64,000 nucleotides of DNA from positions 58,431,626 to 58,495,625 of the forward strand of contig CM056379.1 of assembly GCA_029718625.1 (NCBI GenBank), in the 5' to 3' direction. The DNA comes from Synaphobranchus kaupii (taxonomy: Eukaryota; Chordata; Actinopteri; Anguilliformes; Synaphobranchidae). The notes beneath the pieces are model-generated. The model saw only the letters and a program-made list of their open reading frames with translations. It did no database searches and had not been told where the DNA came from. The position numbers and the translations under genes are program-made. Shown piece after piece: positions 35,887-47,795 of the stretch (its first letter is position 1; every line of letters starts with the position of its first letter).

Positions 35887-37403
35887 TGCCACAGCTGCTC
35901 CAATTACAGCAGACGGGCAGTTCCACATTGACTGCTTCCCGAATGGGCAGATCGTGTAACACGCCTTGCAGAACACTTCTCGTAAACCTGAAAAGAACTC
36001 ACGTGATCCTTTGTATCCTTTGAAAGGTGTGTGAAGGGGGGGGGGGGGGGGGGGGGTGAATACTTTAATGCAAACACTCAACAGTAAGAACACCTGAACT
36101 GACCTGAATAACACAAAGTGAGGAATACAACATAGCACACCTGCTATTGGCTATTGAAGAGTGTATAAATGGTCAAATATTTACCCAAACAACAGCACCG
36201 CTCCAGGTTCAGAGCAATAGGTCTAGTCTGATGCTCTTTGCAAAAAATTTGCCTGAGAAAGTTACCCATTAAATATTTAGCCCTGTGCAATGCATTTGTC
36301 AGGAAGGTTTAGAATACTAAATACTGTCAGCTGTGCTCTGGTCTGGAATCTTGCTTTGAAGATTAGCAAGCCACAGGCATCTACCCAGCAGAGGAACTTT
36401 AGCAAAGTTCACGGGTGCACCATACAGCCAAGATCAATCGCAGTCCATGCCAATGGTAACTGTGGCCAGGAGTGCATGACTGGCTGTCCACCTTATTTTT
36501 GGCATAAATGAGGGCACAGACATGTTTGTTGATTTTATGTACTCATTTCCAGTTTATGTGGTTTCCAGTAGAAACATGTTCTCTGTAAACACTAGATTGT
36601 TCACCACTAATGGTATTAGCTAACACTCAAAAAGCAAAGCACTTGCAAGCAAAGCAGATCAATGATACAAGACAGTAGCACAGGTGGGTAAGATAGCAAC
36701 CCTTGTTGGGTGGATGCAGATTTAGTATGGAATCCTCTCTGTTGGAAGCAGGGCTGGATTAAGACTATATAGTGCCCCTGGGCATCATTTTAAATTTGAG
36801 AGGAAAAAAGAGAAAGATCGTGAGAGATAGCGAAGAGGAGTCTCAACCAGAAAAGTTCAATGTAATAAGTGAGGTTTGTGGACAACGGTAGTGTTGCTAA
36901 AGTAAATCTAGTGAAGCTCACAAAAGTTAAAATTGGTTGATTACAAATCTAAAATTGTGGAGTACAGAGCCAAATAAAAAAAATAATTTGTCTTTGTCCC
37001 AAACATTATGGAGGGCACTGTAGTTCAGATAACCTTTCTGAAGAGGAAAAGCACAAACAAGAGCATAATACTGAGAGGCTTTCATAAGAAAGGAGGAAGG
37101 TGCTCTGGTTACTATGGACAATATGAAACGAGCTTTAGCTAACACTATAACTTCATCCGGGAAGGATGAAGTGTAAAACAATGTAAAAAATGTTGAAGCA
37201 TTTTAGCGAGGAGGGATTAACTTATTAAATTTGTGCAACAAAATGTAGGTAGAAGGAAGACTTCATCAAAGTTTGAAGGAAGGAGTAGTGGTTCCTATAA
37301 GGAAGCCAGAAAAAGATCCTCCTCAGGCCATAAATTTTAGGCCGATACCCTTAACTTCTCATGTTTGCAAGATAATGGAAAGAATGATTACAGCTAGAAA
37401 AAT
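35887..37403. repeat. 1.5-kb tandem duplication, first unit
   Basis: TGCCACAGCTGCTCCAATTA starts each unit (35887 and 37403), and all landmarks recur at about +1517. It contains a 21-base poly(G) tract (36036-36056) and ends with a LINE RT fragment (37210-37403). I see only isolated differences from the second unit. Confidence 0.9.
37215..37401 (+). mobile_element. LINE reverse-transcriptase fragment, copy 1
   Basis: GVVVPIRKPEKDPPQAINFR and PIPLTSHVCKIMERMI correspond to RT motif 2 (the R-P-I-x-L-T segment) of jockey-like LINEs. The upstream part is decayed and the duplication junction cuts it off. No catalytic Asp motif is present. Confidence 0.8.
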
Positions 37404-38919
37404 GCCACAGCTGCTCCAATTACAGCAGACGGGCGGTTCCACATTGACTGCTTCCCGAATGGGCAGATCGTGTAACACGCCTTACAGAACACTTTCTCGT
37501 AAACCTGAAAAGAACTCACGTGATCCTTTGTATCCTTTGAAAGGTGTGTGAAGGGGGGGGGGGGGGGGGGGGGTGAATACTTTAATGCAAACACTCAACA
37601 GTAAGAACACCTGAACTGACCTGAATAACACAAAGTGAGGAATACAACATAGCACACCTGCTATTGGCTATTGAAGAGTGTATAAATGGTCAAATATTTA
37701 CCCAAACAACAGCACCGCTCCAGGTTCAGAGCAATAGGTCTAGTCTGATGCTCTTTGCAAAAAATTTGCCTGAGAAAGTTACCCATTAAATATTTAGCCC
37801 TGTGCAATGCATTTGTCAGGAAGGTTTAGAATACTAAATACTGTCAGCTGTGCTCTGGTCTGGAATCTTGCTTTGAAGATTAGCAAGCCACAGGCATCTA
37901 CCCAGCAGAGGAACTTTAGCAAAGTTCACGGGTGCACCATACAGCCAAGATCAATCGCAGTCCATGCCAATGGTAACTGTGGCCAGGAGTGCATGACTGG
38001 CTGTCCACCTTATTTTTGGCATAAATGAGGGCACAGACATGTTTGTTGATTTTATGTACTCATTTCCAGTTTATGTGGTTTCCAGTAGAAACATGTTCTC
38101 TGTAAACACTAGATTGTTCACCACTAATGGTATTAGCTAACACCCAAAAAGCAAAGCACTTGCAAGCAAAGCAGATCAATGATACAAGACAGTAGCACAG
38201 GTGGGTAAGATAGCAACCCTTGTTGGGTGGATGCAGATTTAGTATGGAATCCTCTCTGTTGGAAGCAGGGCTGGATTAAGACTATATAGTGCCCCTGGGC
38301 ATCATTTTAAATTTGAGAGGAAAAAAGAGAAAGATCGTGAGAGATAGCGAAGAGGAGTCTCAACCAGAAAAGTTCAATGTAATAAGTGAGGTTTGTGGAC
38401 AACGGTAGTGTTGCTAAAGTAAATCTAGTGAAGCTCACAAAAGTTAAAATTGGTTGATTACAAATCTAAAATTGTGGAGTACAGAGCCAAATAAAAAAAA
38501 TAATTTGTCTTTGTCCCAAACATTATGGAGGGCACTGTAGTTCAGATAACCTTTCTGAAGAGGAAAAGCACAAACAAGAGCATAATACTGAGAGGCTTTC
38601 ATAAGAAAGGAGGAAGGTGCTCTGGTTACTATGGACAATATGAAACGAGCTTTAGCTAACACTATAACTTCATCCGGGAAGGATGAAGTGTAAAACAATG
38701 TAAAAAATGTTGAAGCATTTTAGCGAGGAGGGATTAACTTATTAAATTTGTGCAACAAAATGTAGGTAGAAGGAAGACTTCATCAAAGTTTGAAGGAAGG
38801 AGTAGTGGTTCCTATAAGGAAGCCAGAAAAAGATCCTCCTCAGGCCATAAATTTTAGGCCGATACCCTTAACTTCTCATGTTTGCAAGATAATGGAAAGA
38901 ATGATTACAGCTAGAATAA
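37403..38919. repeat. 1.5-kb tandem duplication, second unit
   Basis: Near-identical to 35887-37403, with a 21-base poly(G) at 37553-37573. It ends at GATTACAGCTAGAA, after which the sequence continues differently (AACGTATG). Confidence 0.9.
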
Positions 38920-38960
38920 CGTATGTTTCAGAAAGAGGAGGTATGATTGCAGCAGTTCCA
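38732..38960 (+). mobile_element. LINE reverse-transcriptase fragment, copy 2
   Basis: The same RT motif 2 fragment as at 37215-37401, here followed by about 40 bp of the original continuation. The RNase H and C-terminal pieces of probably the same element lie at 40130-40800. Confidence 0.75.
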
Positions 38961-40129
38961 CATTAATCACATTCCACTGTACTACATAGAAGAGATCAAC
39001 TTGCAGTTGCTGGGGACCAAAATGTTTTATGATTTCTTCTTAAACATTTGTTGAAGTGTAATCACTTATTACTGATATAACAGCGACATGTCATTTATGA
39101 TTTATTACCATTTCATAAAAATATGACTAACAGGCAATAATGGTTGATTGGGATAATTATAAAGAAAAACAAGTCATCATATAAAATGTACATGTGGCAC
39201 AAGATTCACAAAACAGAACAGATAATAGGAACAGAGGTTGTGGCAGCTGTTTTATGGAAAACTGGTGTTTCCAATATTTTTCCCACCCCCTGTATATCCA
39301 TCTATCCATTATCTGCTACTGCATACTATCCGCTTATTCCTGGTCAAGGTCACAGGGGGCTGGAGCCTATCCTAGCATGCATTGGGCAGGAGGCAGGAAT
39401 ACACCCTGGACAGGTTACCAATCCATCGCAGGGCACACACACCATTCATTTACACACTCATATCTACCTTGTTTTTGTTCTCCATTGCTGCGTGTATGTG
39501 TCAAGGCATGGGTATATGTGAGTGCCATGTCTACATGTGTGTTTTGGGCATCTGTGTATGTGAATGTAATGGGTATATGTGTTGGGGGGCCCATGTTTAA
39601 TTGTGGGGCTCTTTGTTCAACTCTGTCTAAAATGCAATAAAATAAAATAATATATAAAAAAGGAAACAATTAAGTGCAAATTACTGGGGTAACCTGGAGG
39701 GACATATGAATAATCACCCTACTAAAGCAGTTTTATAGTTTTATATGTTGGGAACATAAGAAAGGTTGGGTGGACAGGGACTGCTCTTGCAGAAGAGATG
39801 GGATTGAGTGGTAAAACATTCAGCCCTACTGTCCCTTTACTTGTAGTACCTCCATGGATGCTGAGTTCCCCTTTGCTTGATTTGCATGTACTGGACTTGA
39901 AAATCAGAAGTAGAGGTGAGATCGAGCTAGAGTGTGTAAACGCTTGTTAAATGATTTAAACGTATACCGTTTTAATGAATCTGCAGTGGGTAGAAAATCA
40001 TTTAAGACCACGTAAAAATATTATTTGTGTTGACTCTAGCTCAATGTTAATATCTATTACGTCATTTAGGTCATAGTTGCCCAGACATTTTATATGAGAT
40101 ACTTTTAGCATACTACAATAGGTAAAATT
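38961..40129. other. Dispersed fish repeat and GT-rich DNA
   Basis: 39296-39450 carries a widely dispersed fish-type repeat (ATCCATTATCTGCTAC, CCGCTTATTCCTGGTCAAGG, CCAATCCATCGCAGGGC) whose family I will not name with certainty. 39485-39590 is GT-rich low-complexity DNA. Open frames on both strands here are compositional. Confidence 0.55.
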
Positions 40130-40800
40130 GGAATTGAGATTACACTTACTTGGTTTCCTGCTCATATTGGAATGGCAAAAAATGAGGAGGTGGATGCTTT
40201 GCCTAAGTGTACCCTGAGAAGAACTGAGGTTGATTTAACAGTATCACCAAGTAAGGTGGAAACAAAAGGAATTATTTGGAGGATGGCAAGAATACTGGGA
40301 TGGAGAAAGAAAGGGAGGACATTTATATAATGTGGTTGATGACATTAGACATCTTGGGACAGCGGGGGCTATTTTAATCATGACGCTTGCCAGTATATAT
40401 ATTGGCATTTTATAAGTTTGTTTGTGTTTTGTGGGTCTGCCCCACTGTCTATGTCTTTTTTGTTGTTGCTGGTGGCTACAACTGAAGTTCCCTTTCGGGA
40501 AAATAAAAGTTATTCTATTCTATTCTATTCTATAGTATTCACAATAAAGTTGGTGCAAGTCATAGCAGGGGGGCGGAATTGACAAGAAGAACCCATTATA
40601 TCAAGATTTAGAATTGGACATAGTCCATTGAATAAAACATTATTTATCCAGGGCAGTCATCAAACAGGAAAATGTGAATTTTGTCAGGAGGATGAAACAG
40701 AGCACATGCTAATTAGAGTCAAAGATGTTGGGCAGTAAGGGAGCTTATAAAGGCAGAGTTTGTGCACGCAGTGCAGCAAGAATTTGGCCTGAAAGAGATT
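40130..40800 (+). mobile_element. Decayed LINE: RNase H and C-terminal fragment, split by another LINE tail
   Basis: About 40135-40310 reads ITLTWFPAHIGMAKNEEVDA, matching the end of a LINE RNase H domain (WxPAHxGxxxNExxD). 40550-40725 reads FRIGHSPLNKTLF and TGKCEFCQEDETEHML, the usual Cys/His C-terminal segment. Between them, 40321-40538 is the 3' end of a different LINE, finishing with an AATAAAAG and (ATTCT)n tail at 40510-40538. It is inactive. Confidence 0.75.
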
Positions 40801-41999
40801 CTGGATTTTGCTCCTGACATTGAGGGGTGTCAAATTTTAATGGGCTACCTGAAGGATACAGGATTGTTGCATAGGACTTCACAAGAAGAAGAATGTTTGT
40901 AGCATAGCAGCTAACAAAGCCAAAGCATTCTGGTGTTTGGTATTAGTAGCTATTTCTTGGAATTTGATGCATGTTAAAGCCTTAAATGGTTTATCTGGGG
41001 TATGAGCTGTGAATCTCTGAGCAAGTGACTATCTAGCCAGCCTATTTATTTATGGTCACTAGGTTTGTTATTTTTGTAATTGTAAGGAAGAAACTCAATT
41101 GAATACTGCTTACTGATATGTCTGTTTGTACAGAGCAGAGTTGTTATGGAGTAGGTGCTTATCAATGCGAATTATACTATTGAATTCAAACTGAAGAACA
41201 AGGATGCAACGGCTTTGTTACTGTGAATATTCTAAATGAATGTATTAGTTTACAAACAGATTGACAATGATACAGACTGACAATGATAATATTTAGTTCT
41301 AGCATTCAGGTACTATTTATTCATGCAAAGATTTATGAAGATGTATTGATGTACAGGGTAGTTAATGGCACAGTTAACTAGTGAACAGCTTATGGCAGGG
41401 CAGCAGGCCATGCTCATGTAGTGACTGTGAGGGACTTTTTCTATGGGTAGACATTGAGCTGCACTGTTTATTCGTGTATGGGTTTATCATGAATGCTTGT
41501 TGGAGCCTATGTGCATTGCCTATGGATGGGTTTTGATATTTTTGTTTCTTATTTTTGTTCCATTCCTGTGTGTGTGAGCTACCACCCTCATACTGCAGGC
41601 TATATTCCAGGCCATTCCAGTCTAACAGGAAGTTTTGACCTACGGGAATATGCCAAGAATGATCACAATCAAGGCACCTGTCATATTTTTAAAACTTCCT
41701 TCTTCCTGGAAGACCTGAATACATCAAAGTACATGGACTATGCACTCATTATTATTGGCTGTACTTAGGACCAATTCATTGTGCAATGATACACCTCCAT
41801 GATAACACCTCCACCTCCTAACTAAACATGATACTGTACATAGGCCTAATACCTCGAAAACAAGGACGGAGGTCATTTTTTAGACTGGGTCTGTTTGGTG
41901 GCCTACGAATAGGTCTTCATTGTCTCTTAAACTTAACAGTAGGGCAGTGACATGTCAGCATGTCATTCTTCATGCAATCTTAAAAAAACAAGCATTAGT
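40801..41999. other. No gene recognised
   Basis: AT-rich DNA. The + strand frame at 41493-41768 has no recognisable domain, signal peptide or exon signals that I trust. Confidence 0.4.
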
Positions 42000-42157
42000 T
42001 ATACAAACCACAATTCCAAAAAAGTTGGGACAGTGTATAAAATGTAAATAAAAACAGAAAAAAAAATGAGCAAATCCTTTTTGACCTGTATTCAATTAAA
42101 AACAGTACAAAGACAAGATATTTAATGTTTCATCAACTTTATTGTTTTTTGTAAATA

Positions 42158-43816
42158 TGGGTGATTATTTGATTTCGGGCACTTTCATGTCCCTGGGATA
42201 TATTTTTATGAAAAAAAATGTTTTTCCTGTTATTTATGTTATCATTGCTTAGTATGATTAATGACTTCCTCTATACTTCATTATTCTTTTGGAATCATTT
42301 ATTTTTTTATCTACTTTTATACTGTTTTATGTTGGAATTTCACCATTTTCACCTTGTCCCCAACACAGAGTTTTGATGTTTGGTCTTGTAATTCTCTAGA
42401 AAACAAATAAAAAATCATATAATTTTAATATGTATTACTATAACTACAGCTGAATCAATGATTTCCTTTCAAATATTTAACTTAAGTACAATTTGTGACT
42501 TGTTTTAATACAAAATATGTATGTCCCTTGATATCGCTGTCATTACCGCCACATCAAACAAATTGCAGGACAATAAAGTTTTGTCAAAGTCTGTTGCTTT
42601 GGTAACTGTGGCAATCTGTAGTGACACTGGGGCACATGGCTGTCAAAGAGGAAGATTGAGATTTTGATCACCAGAAATGTATGAAATTTTTCCATTTATA
42701 CTTACTAGTAACAGAATATTTTTATTGCATGTCATTACAAGCTATAATTTGATAATGTTTTTGAATTGTAGTCTAATTTCTTCATATTGTATGTAAATTG
42801 AGAACATTGATAGCTAGCTTTGAAGGTGATGTTAGCAAGTTTGATTTTAAGCTTAAAAGTAAAAAATGTCATTACCACCACACGTCATTACCACCACACA
42901 ATGAGGTGGTTTGTTGATCAAATGACTTATACCCAGCCGGCATTTCAATGTTTATTCACGGGTGAATCAATGTCGTGGGTCATGGTTGAATCACTGTTGA
43001 ACTGTTTTTTGAATTTGATCAACAAACCACTTCATTGTGTGGTGGTAATGACGCGTGGTGGTAATGACATTTTTTTACTTACTTGACATTTTCTTATGAA
43101 ATATGTGTTTATTGCTGTTTTAAATTGGTAATTTTCTTAGAATTCTATAATGTTATGTGCTATATGTTATGATGCTACAGTGTATGATTCTGATGTTGTG
43201 TTACAGCATCCATGAATTAAATCAATAAATCTAGATGTCATTACCAAAACATTTGGTCATTACCACAACCGTTCGTCATTAGCAACACATGACATATTTT
43301 TAGATAAATTTGTAACAAATTGTTTAAATCAGACATTTTCATATATGTTTTTTTAAATGTTGCAAGCCCTTCCTTAACATTTTATTAAAAAAACTTGAGT
43401 CACTGACCTGTTGTTGGAGTAATTTTATCTTTCTTGACAGGATCTAGGAATATAATTAAAAGGTTGCACATCTAAAGATTTAAAACATGTTTGAATCGAA
43501 TTAAAATATTTCTAACCACTTAGACATCAGAAGTAAGGTATGAAGTTACATAAAATGCCTTAAAAGCACTAACCTTTCACTTTTTAAAAGTTTTAAAGAG
43601 TTATTTGGTAATGAGGCGGTAATGACCATTTCCTCTGACATCCGAGGAAAAGTGTTAAATATTTTAAATTCCATAAAGTGATGTTTACAACAATGTTCAA
43701 ATTATGATTCCTGACAAAATGAAAATAAAGCTTAGGTAGATAATTGAAGGTTTTATGCGATTTTATTTTTGAGAAATTGAAGTACCCAAAAGTGCCCGAA
43801 ATCAAATAATCACCCA
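42158..43816. mobile_element. Non-autonomous element nested in the Tc1 copy
   Basis: TGGGTGATTATTTGATTTCG (42158) is mirrored at 43816, with about 30 bp of terminal repeat and TA on each side. The interior has at least eight copies or variants of GTCATTACCACCACA in both orientations (42539, 42868, 42884, 43038 rc, 43053 rc, 43237, 43256, 43275, 43616 rc). A near-perfect palindrome spans about 42862-43075. No coding sequence is present. The motif array looks like protein-binding sites, perhaps for the mobilising transposase. Confidence 0.8.
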
Positions 43817-43899
43817 TATACGCTCATTCTAAATTTGATGCCGACAACACAACCCAAAAAAGGTTGGACAGGGCATGTTTACCACTGTGTATCACCTTT

Positions 43900-44775
43900 C
43901 CTTTTAACAACACTCAATAATCTTTTGGGAACTAAGGACACAAATTGTTGTAGTTTTGAAAGCATTCTTGCTTGATATAAGACTTCAGCTGCTCAACAGT
44001 ACGGGGTCTCCGTTGTCGTATTTTGCGCTTCATAATGCACCACACATTTTCAGTGGGAGACAGGTCTGGACTGCAGGCAGGCCAGTCTAGCACCAGCACT
44101 CTCTGACTACAAAGCCACGCTGTTGTAACATGTGCAGAATGTGGCTTGGCATTGTCTTGCTGAAATAAGCAGGGACATCCCTGAAAAAGACGTCATCTAA
44201 ATGGCAGCATATGTTGCTCCAAAATGCATAGTACCCTTCAGCGTAAATAGTGCCTTCATAGTGACTGGCAAGTTACCCATGCCATGGGCACTAACACACC
44301 CCCATACCATGACAGAAGCTGGCTTTTGAACCTTGCGTTGGTAACAATCGGGATGGTCCTTTTCCTCTGGCCCGGAGAACACAACGTCCATTATTTCCAA
44401 AAACAATTTGAAAGTTGGACTCGTCAGACCACAGCACAGGTTTCCACTTTGTGCCCAGAGAAGTTGGCTGCGTTTCTGGATGTTGTTGATATATGGCTTA
44501 CGCTTTGTGTAGTTGAGTCTCAACTGGCATTTGTAGATGCAGCAACGAACTCTGTTTACTGACAACGGTTTTCCGAAGTATTCCCGAGCCCATGTGGTTA
44601 TAGTCATTACAGAAACATGTTGGGTTTTAATGCAGTGCCATCTGAGGGATCGAAGGTCACAGGAATTCAATATTGGTTTTCGGCCTTGCCCTTGACGCAG
44701 AGATTTCTCCAGATTCTCTGAATCTTTTAATAATATTATGGAGTGTAGATGGTGAAATCCATAAATTCCTTGCAA
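43900..44775 (-). pseudogene. Tc1-like transposase, inactivated
   Basis: The minus-strand frame at 44775-44197 encodes the paired-type DNA-binding region (QGQGRKPIL, TITTWAREYFGKPLSVNRVR) and the start of the DDE domain (EEKDHPDCYQRKVQKPASVM, VWGCVSAHGMGNL). A second frame (about 44165-43930) holds QQDNAKPHS and DWPACSPDLSPTENVW, the second Asp and the last DDE segment, then KRKIRQRRPRTVEQLKSYI. At least two frameshifts separate these, and the first catalytic Asp lies out of frame. The start is also degraded. Tc1 transposases cut and paste at TA. This copy cannot. Confidence 0.88.
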
Positions 44776-45224
44776 TCGTGCATTGAGAAACGTTATTAAA
44801 TGGTTGGACTATTCACTCATGCAGTTTTTTGCAAAGTGGTGAAACCTCGACCCCATCCTTGCTCGTAAACGCCTGAGCCTTCGCGGATGCTCCTTTTATA
44901 CCCAGTCATGATAGCATCACCTGTTACCTATTCATCTGTTTACTTGTATAATGTTCCAAACAGGTATTTTTTGAACATTCCACAACCTTCCCATTCTTAT
45001 GTTGCCCCTGTCCCAACTTTTTTGGAACATTTGGCAGGCATCAAATTCGGAATTTGCGTATATTTACAAAGATCATTAAAGTTGATAAGGTAAAACATTA
45101 AATATATTTTCTTTGTACTGTTTTCAATTAAATATATGTAAAAGCGAATTTACAATTCACTGCTTTCTGTTTTTATTTGCATATTACATACTGTCTCAAC
45201 TTCTTTGGAATTGGGGTTTGTATA

Positions 45225-45630
45225 TCTTAGTTGAGAATATAGTTAAGACACAGACTGCTTTCTTTGAATACAGCATGACAGCTGACAGCCTGCAGTGACT
45301 AGGGTGCAACCTTTGCCTTAATTACTACCATACACAGGGAAACAGATTCTGTAAAATAACCTACTTCCTCAAAGAACTAGACCTAGACATTCAGGTCCTG
45401 TAGGAATTAATAAGTTGAAAGAAACAATGCTGCCAGCTTTAGTCATGCTTAAGATATTCTTATTATTGTTATAGGATACGTACGATCAGTAACGATCAAA
45501 TCGCAAAAGATCAAAAGCAGCGTATTGTACAGCAAGTTCAGTCACTTCATGTTTTCCCTGTATGAAAATGTACATGTTATGCTTTGTTAATCTTTTAGAA
45601 GTTGCAGAATCCTGATATAAAAACAGAATT
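45225..45630. other. No gene recognised
   Basis: AT-rich DNA between the Tc1 copy and the orphan LINE tail. Nothing else was seen. Confidence 0.5.
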
Positions 45631-46262
45631 AGATGGCTTGTTCAACATCCTGCGAAAGATAGGCTGCCCCACAAAGCCGCAGAGCCTGATCGAATCGTTC
45701 CTCACCAACATGAAGGGGTGACAGCAGCTCCTCCGAGCCGTTCGACATACGCAGTGGAGTCAAACAAGACTGTGTCCTCGCTCCAACGCTCTTCGGGATC
45801 TTCTTTGCTCTGGTCCTGAAGCACGTCTTCGGCACGGCAACGGAGGGAATTCACCTCCACACCAGATCTGACGGCAGGCTATTCAATCTTGCCCGCCTGA
45901 GAGCGAAAACAAAAGTACGCAAGGCTCTGATCAGGGACATGCTGTTTGCTGATGATGCAGCTGTTGTGACCCATACCCAACAGGAGCTTCAGTCATTAAT
46001 GTTAACTCAACTTACATTGCTTGATATGAAGAATGCATCTATGGTTTTTTGCCTCTTGGCCGGTTTACTGCACATTTTGCCTGAAGAAGACAGGATGCAT
46101 AAAATTTCATTCATGCATGCATTCACATTGAGAAAAAGCTATCTAGCTAGCTAACAATGGTTAACTGGCAATCTGCGAACCAGGGGTGGCACCAGAAAAT
46201 TTTGTTTGGGCGTGCTAAGGTGGTGCTTAATAGTTGTGTGTGGGTGGTTTTGAAATGTAGTT
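45631..46262 (+). mobile_element. Orphan LINE 3' tail: remnant of a lost pentraxin unit
   Basis: These 632 bp match 54327-54958, the last part of the LINE in unit 4, base for base except a few changes. They include the MLFADDAAVVTHTQQEL segment with the RT FADD catalytic motif (45939 on). The tail is joined directly to unit 4 at AGTT (46259-46262), so it must be the end of a preceding unit of the same kind whose front is gone. Confidence 0.9.
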
Positions 46263-46904
46263 GAAAATTGAACGTTGCCATTCGACCAACTTCAGCTTCT
46301 TCTCATTCAGCCTAATTACTTCTACTGAGTGCCAGTTTCACTATGATGGACATTCTAGGCATGGCTTAAAGGCTTCGAGGGGTGGCTATAGCTACTGCAA
46401 GCCACTCCCCGGCACTGCCTATGGTGCTGGTCAATAAATACTCCAACCCATGAAAGGTAAAACATATGAGCGACTAGCTGTGCTGCTGAGGTCACATCAA
46501 GTGAAGATATTCTTTGGATCAGTAAGTCTATCTCTTTTTTAAATGCACAGTGATATAGTCTGTGTTAATTCTTAATTATTTTAAATTACCTTAAAAAAAG
46601 ATTATTTATTGATAATGTTGCACCATGGTGTACATATTTGAGGAAAACAAGTAGACATAAACTTAATGTGTTGTTTTAATTCAGGCTGTGAATGTGAATC
46701 TTGTGGAGATTGCAGGTGCAGATCATCTTTCAAGTTAATTTAAGCTAAGATCTAGTTCTATAAAATAAAAAATTAAATGGCAAGCAGTATATTTCTATGG
46801 AACAATTGAATGACGTTGCACTGGTAGCCTATAGGGTCTAAATGTTAGATAAGGAAAGAGACAAAGATTATTCCTTTTCAAACAGAATTTGTGCAGGACC
46901 CATC

Positions 46905-47795
46905 ATGATCGATAAGCTGGTGGTCATGATTGGCCTGATAACAGTCAGTTCTACACATTCTGAAGGTAAGAACCTTTCCATTTTGAAGGAGCTGATTGTC
47001 ATAATCATTCTATGCATGCTTATGGTGGCTCTTATAACTCTACCATTCATGAAAAAAGATTTGGAGCAGTGACTCCAGGATAAATTTTCTTTAGAGCACT
47101 GGCACTTGAAATCTATTAAAATAGCTTCTTTTCCACTCTCTGAAACCCCAACAGATCTTACAGGGAAGGTTTTTGCCTTCCCTTCGGCATCTACAACTGC
47201 ATATACAACACTCACACCTGATGTGGAGGGACCTTATTCAGCTGTGACACTCTGCCTGAGATTCTTCACCAACCACAAAAGAATAAATACTCTCTTCTCC
47301 CTGGCCACACCAGCACGCGACAATGCTTTTTTGCTGTATCAACCAGAAAAAGGAAGATATCAAGTGCATGTCAATAATCAGGTTCATGACTTCATTGGGA
47401 TGCCAGATAATCAATACGAATGGAACTCTGTCTGCTCGACTTGGGAAAGTAAAACTGGACTTACTCAAGTTTGGGTGAATGGAAAGCGGAGCATAAGGAT
47501 GAAGATCACCACTGATGCTGTCTTAACTGGAACTCCCATCATAATCCTTGGCCAAGAGCAGGACACTTATGGTGGGGGCTTTGATGCAAACCAGTGTTTC
47601 ATTGGAGAACTTTCAGATGTGCACATGTGGAATTATGTTCTTAATCCTTGTGAAATTCAGAATTACATGAGTGGCAACACATTTAAACCAGGGAATGTTC
47701 TGAACTGGAAAGCACTAACTTACCAAGTGAATCATGAAGTGCTTGTCGAACTGAAACAATCAGGACGCTGTAATTTGCAAGCATATACACTGTAA
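46905..47795 (+). CDS. Secreted short pentraxin (CRP/SAP family), copy 4, diverged
   Basis: The exons are 46905-46965 and 47095-47795, 253 codons, with the same signal peptide and splice sites as copies 2 and 3. Eight single-base differences from copy 3 all change the residue: Ser>Pro (FAFPSAS), Asp>Asn (FFTNHK), His>Arg beside the calcium Asp-Asn (PARDN), Lys>Gln and Phe>Ile (NNQVHDFIG), Ala>Thr (VLTGT), Glu>Asp at a calcium position (GGFDANQ) and Thr>Lys (TFKPG). I found no silent change. Cysteines, GQEQD and the hydrophobic core are kept, so the protein should fold. Several changes lie near the calcium/ligand face in human CRP numbering, which suggests altered binding. Alternatives are relaxed constraint or a chance cluster. 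Confidence 0.9.

Larger units (their letters stand above)
42002..45222 (-). mobile_element. Tc1-like transposon with a second element nested inside
   Basis: Terminal inverted repeats TACAAACCACAATTCCAAAA (42002) and its imperfect mirror ending GGGGTTTGTA (45222) are flanked by TA (42000-42001 and 45223-45224). The transposase is on the minus strand. The insertion at 42158-43816 lies between the left repeat and the transposase 3' end. Without it the element would be about 1.56 kb, normal for Tc1. Confidence 0.88.

Noticed and set aside
35764..36138. Proline-run protein on the minus strand
   Set aside because: The proline run comes only from the poly(G) tract, and the rest has no domain.
39144..39669. 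Overlapping frames of 72-148 residues on both strands
   Set aside because: They lie in a dispersed repeat and GT-rich low-complexity DNA and show no domain.
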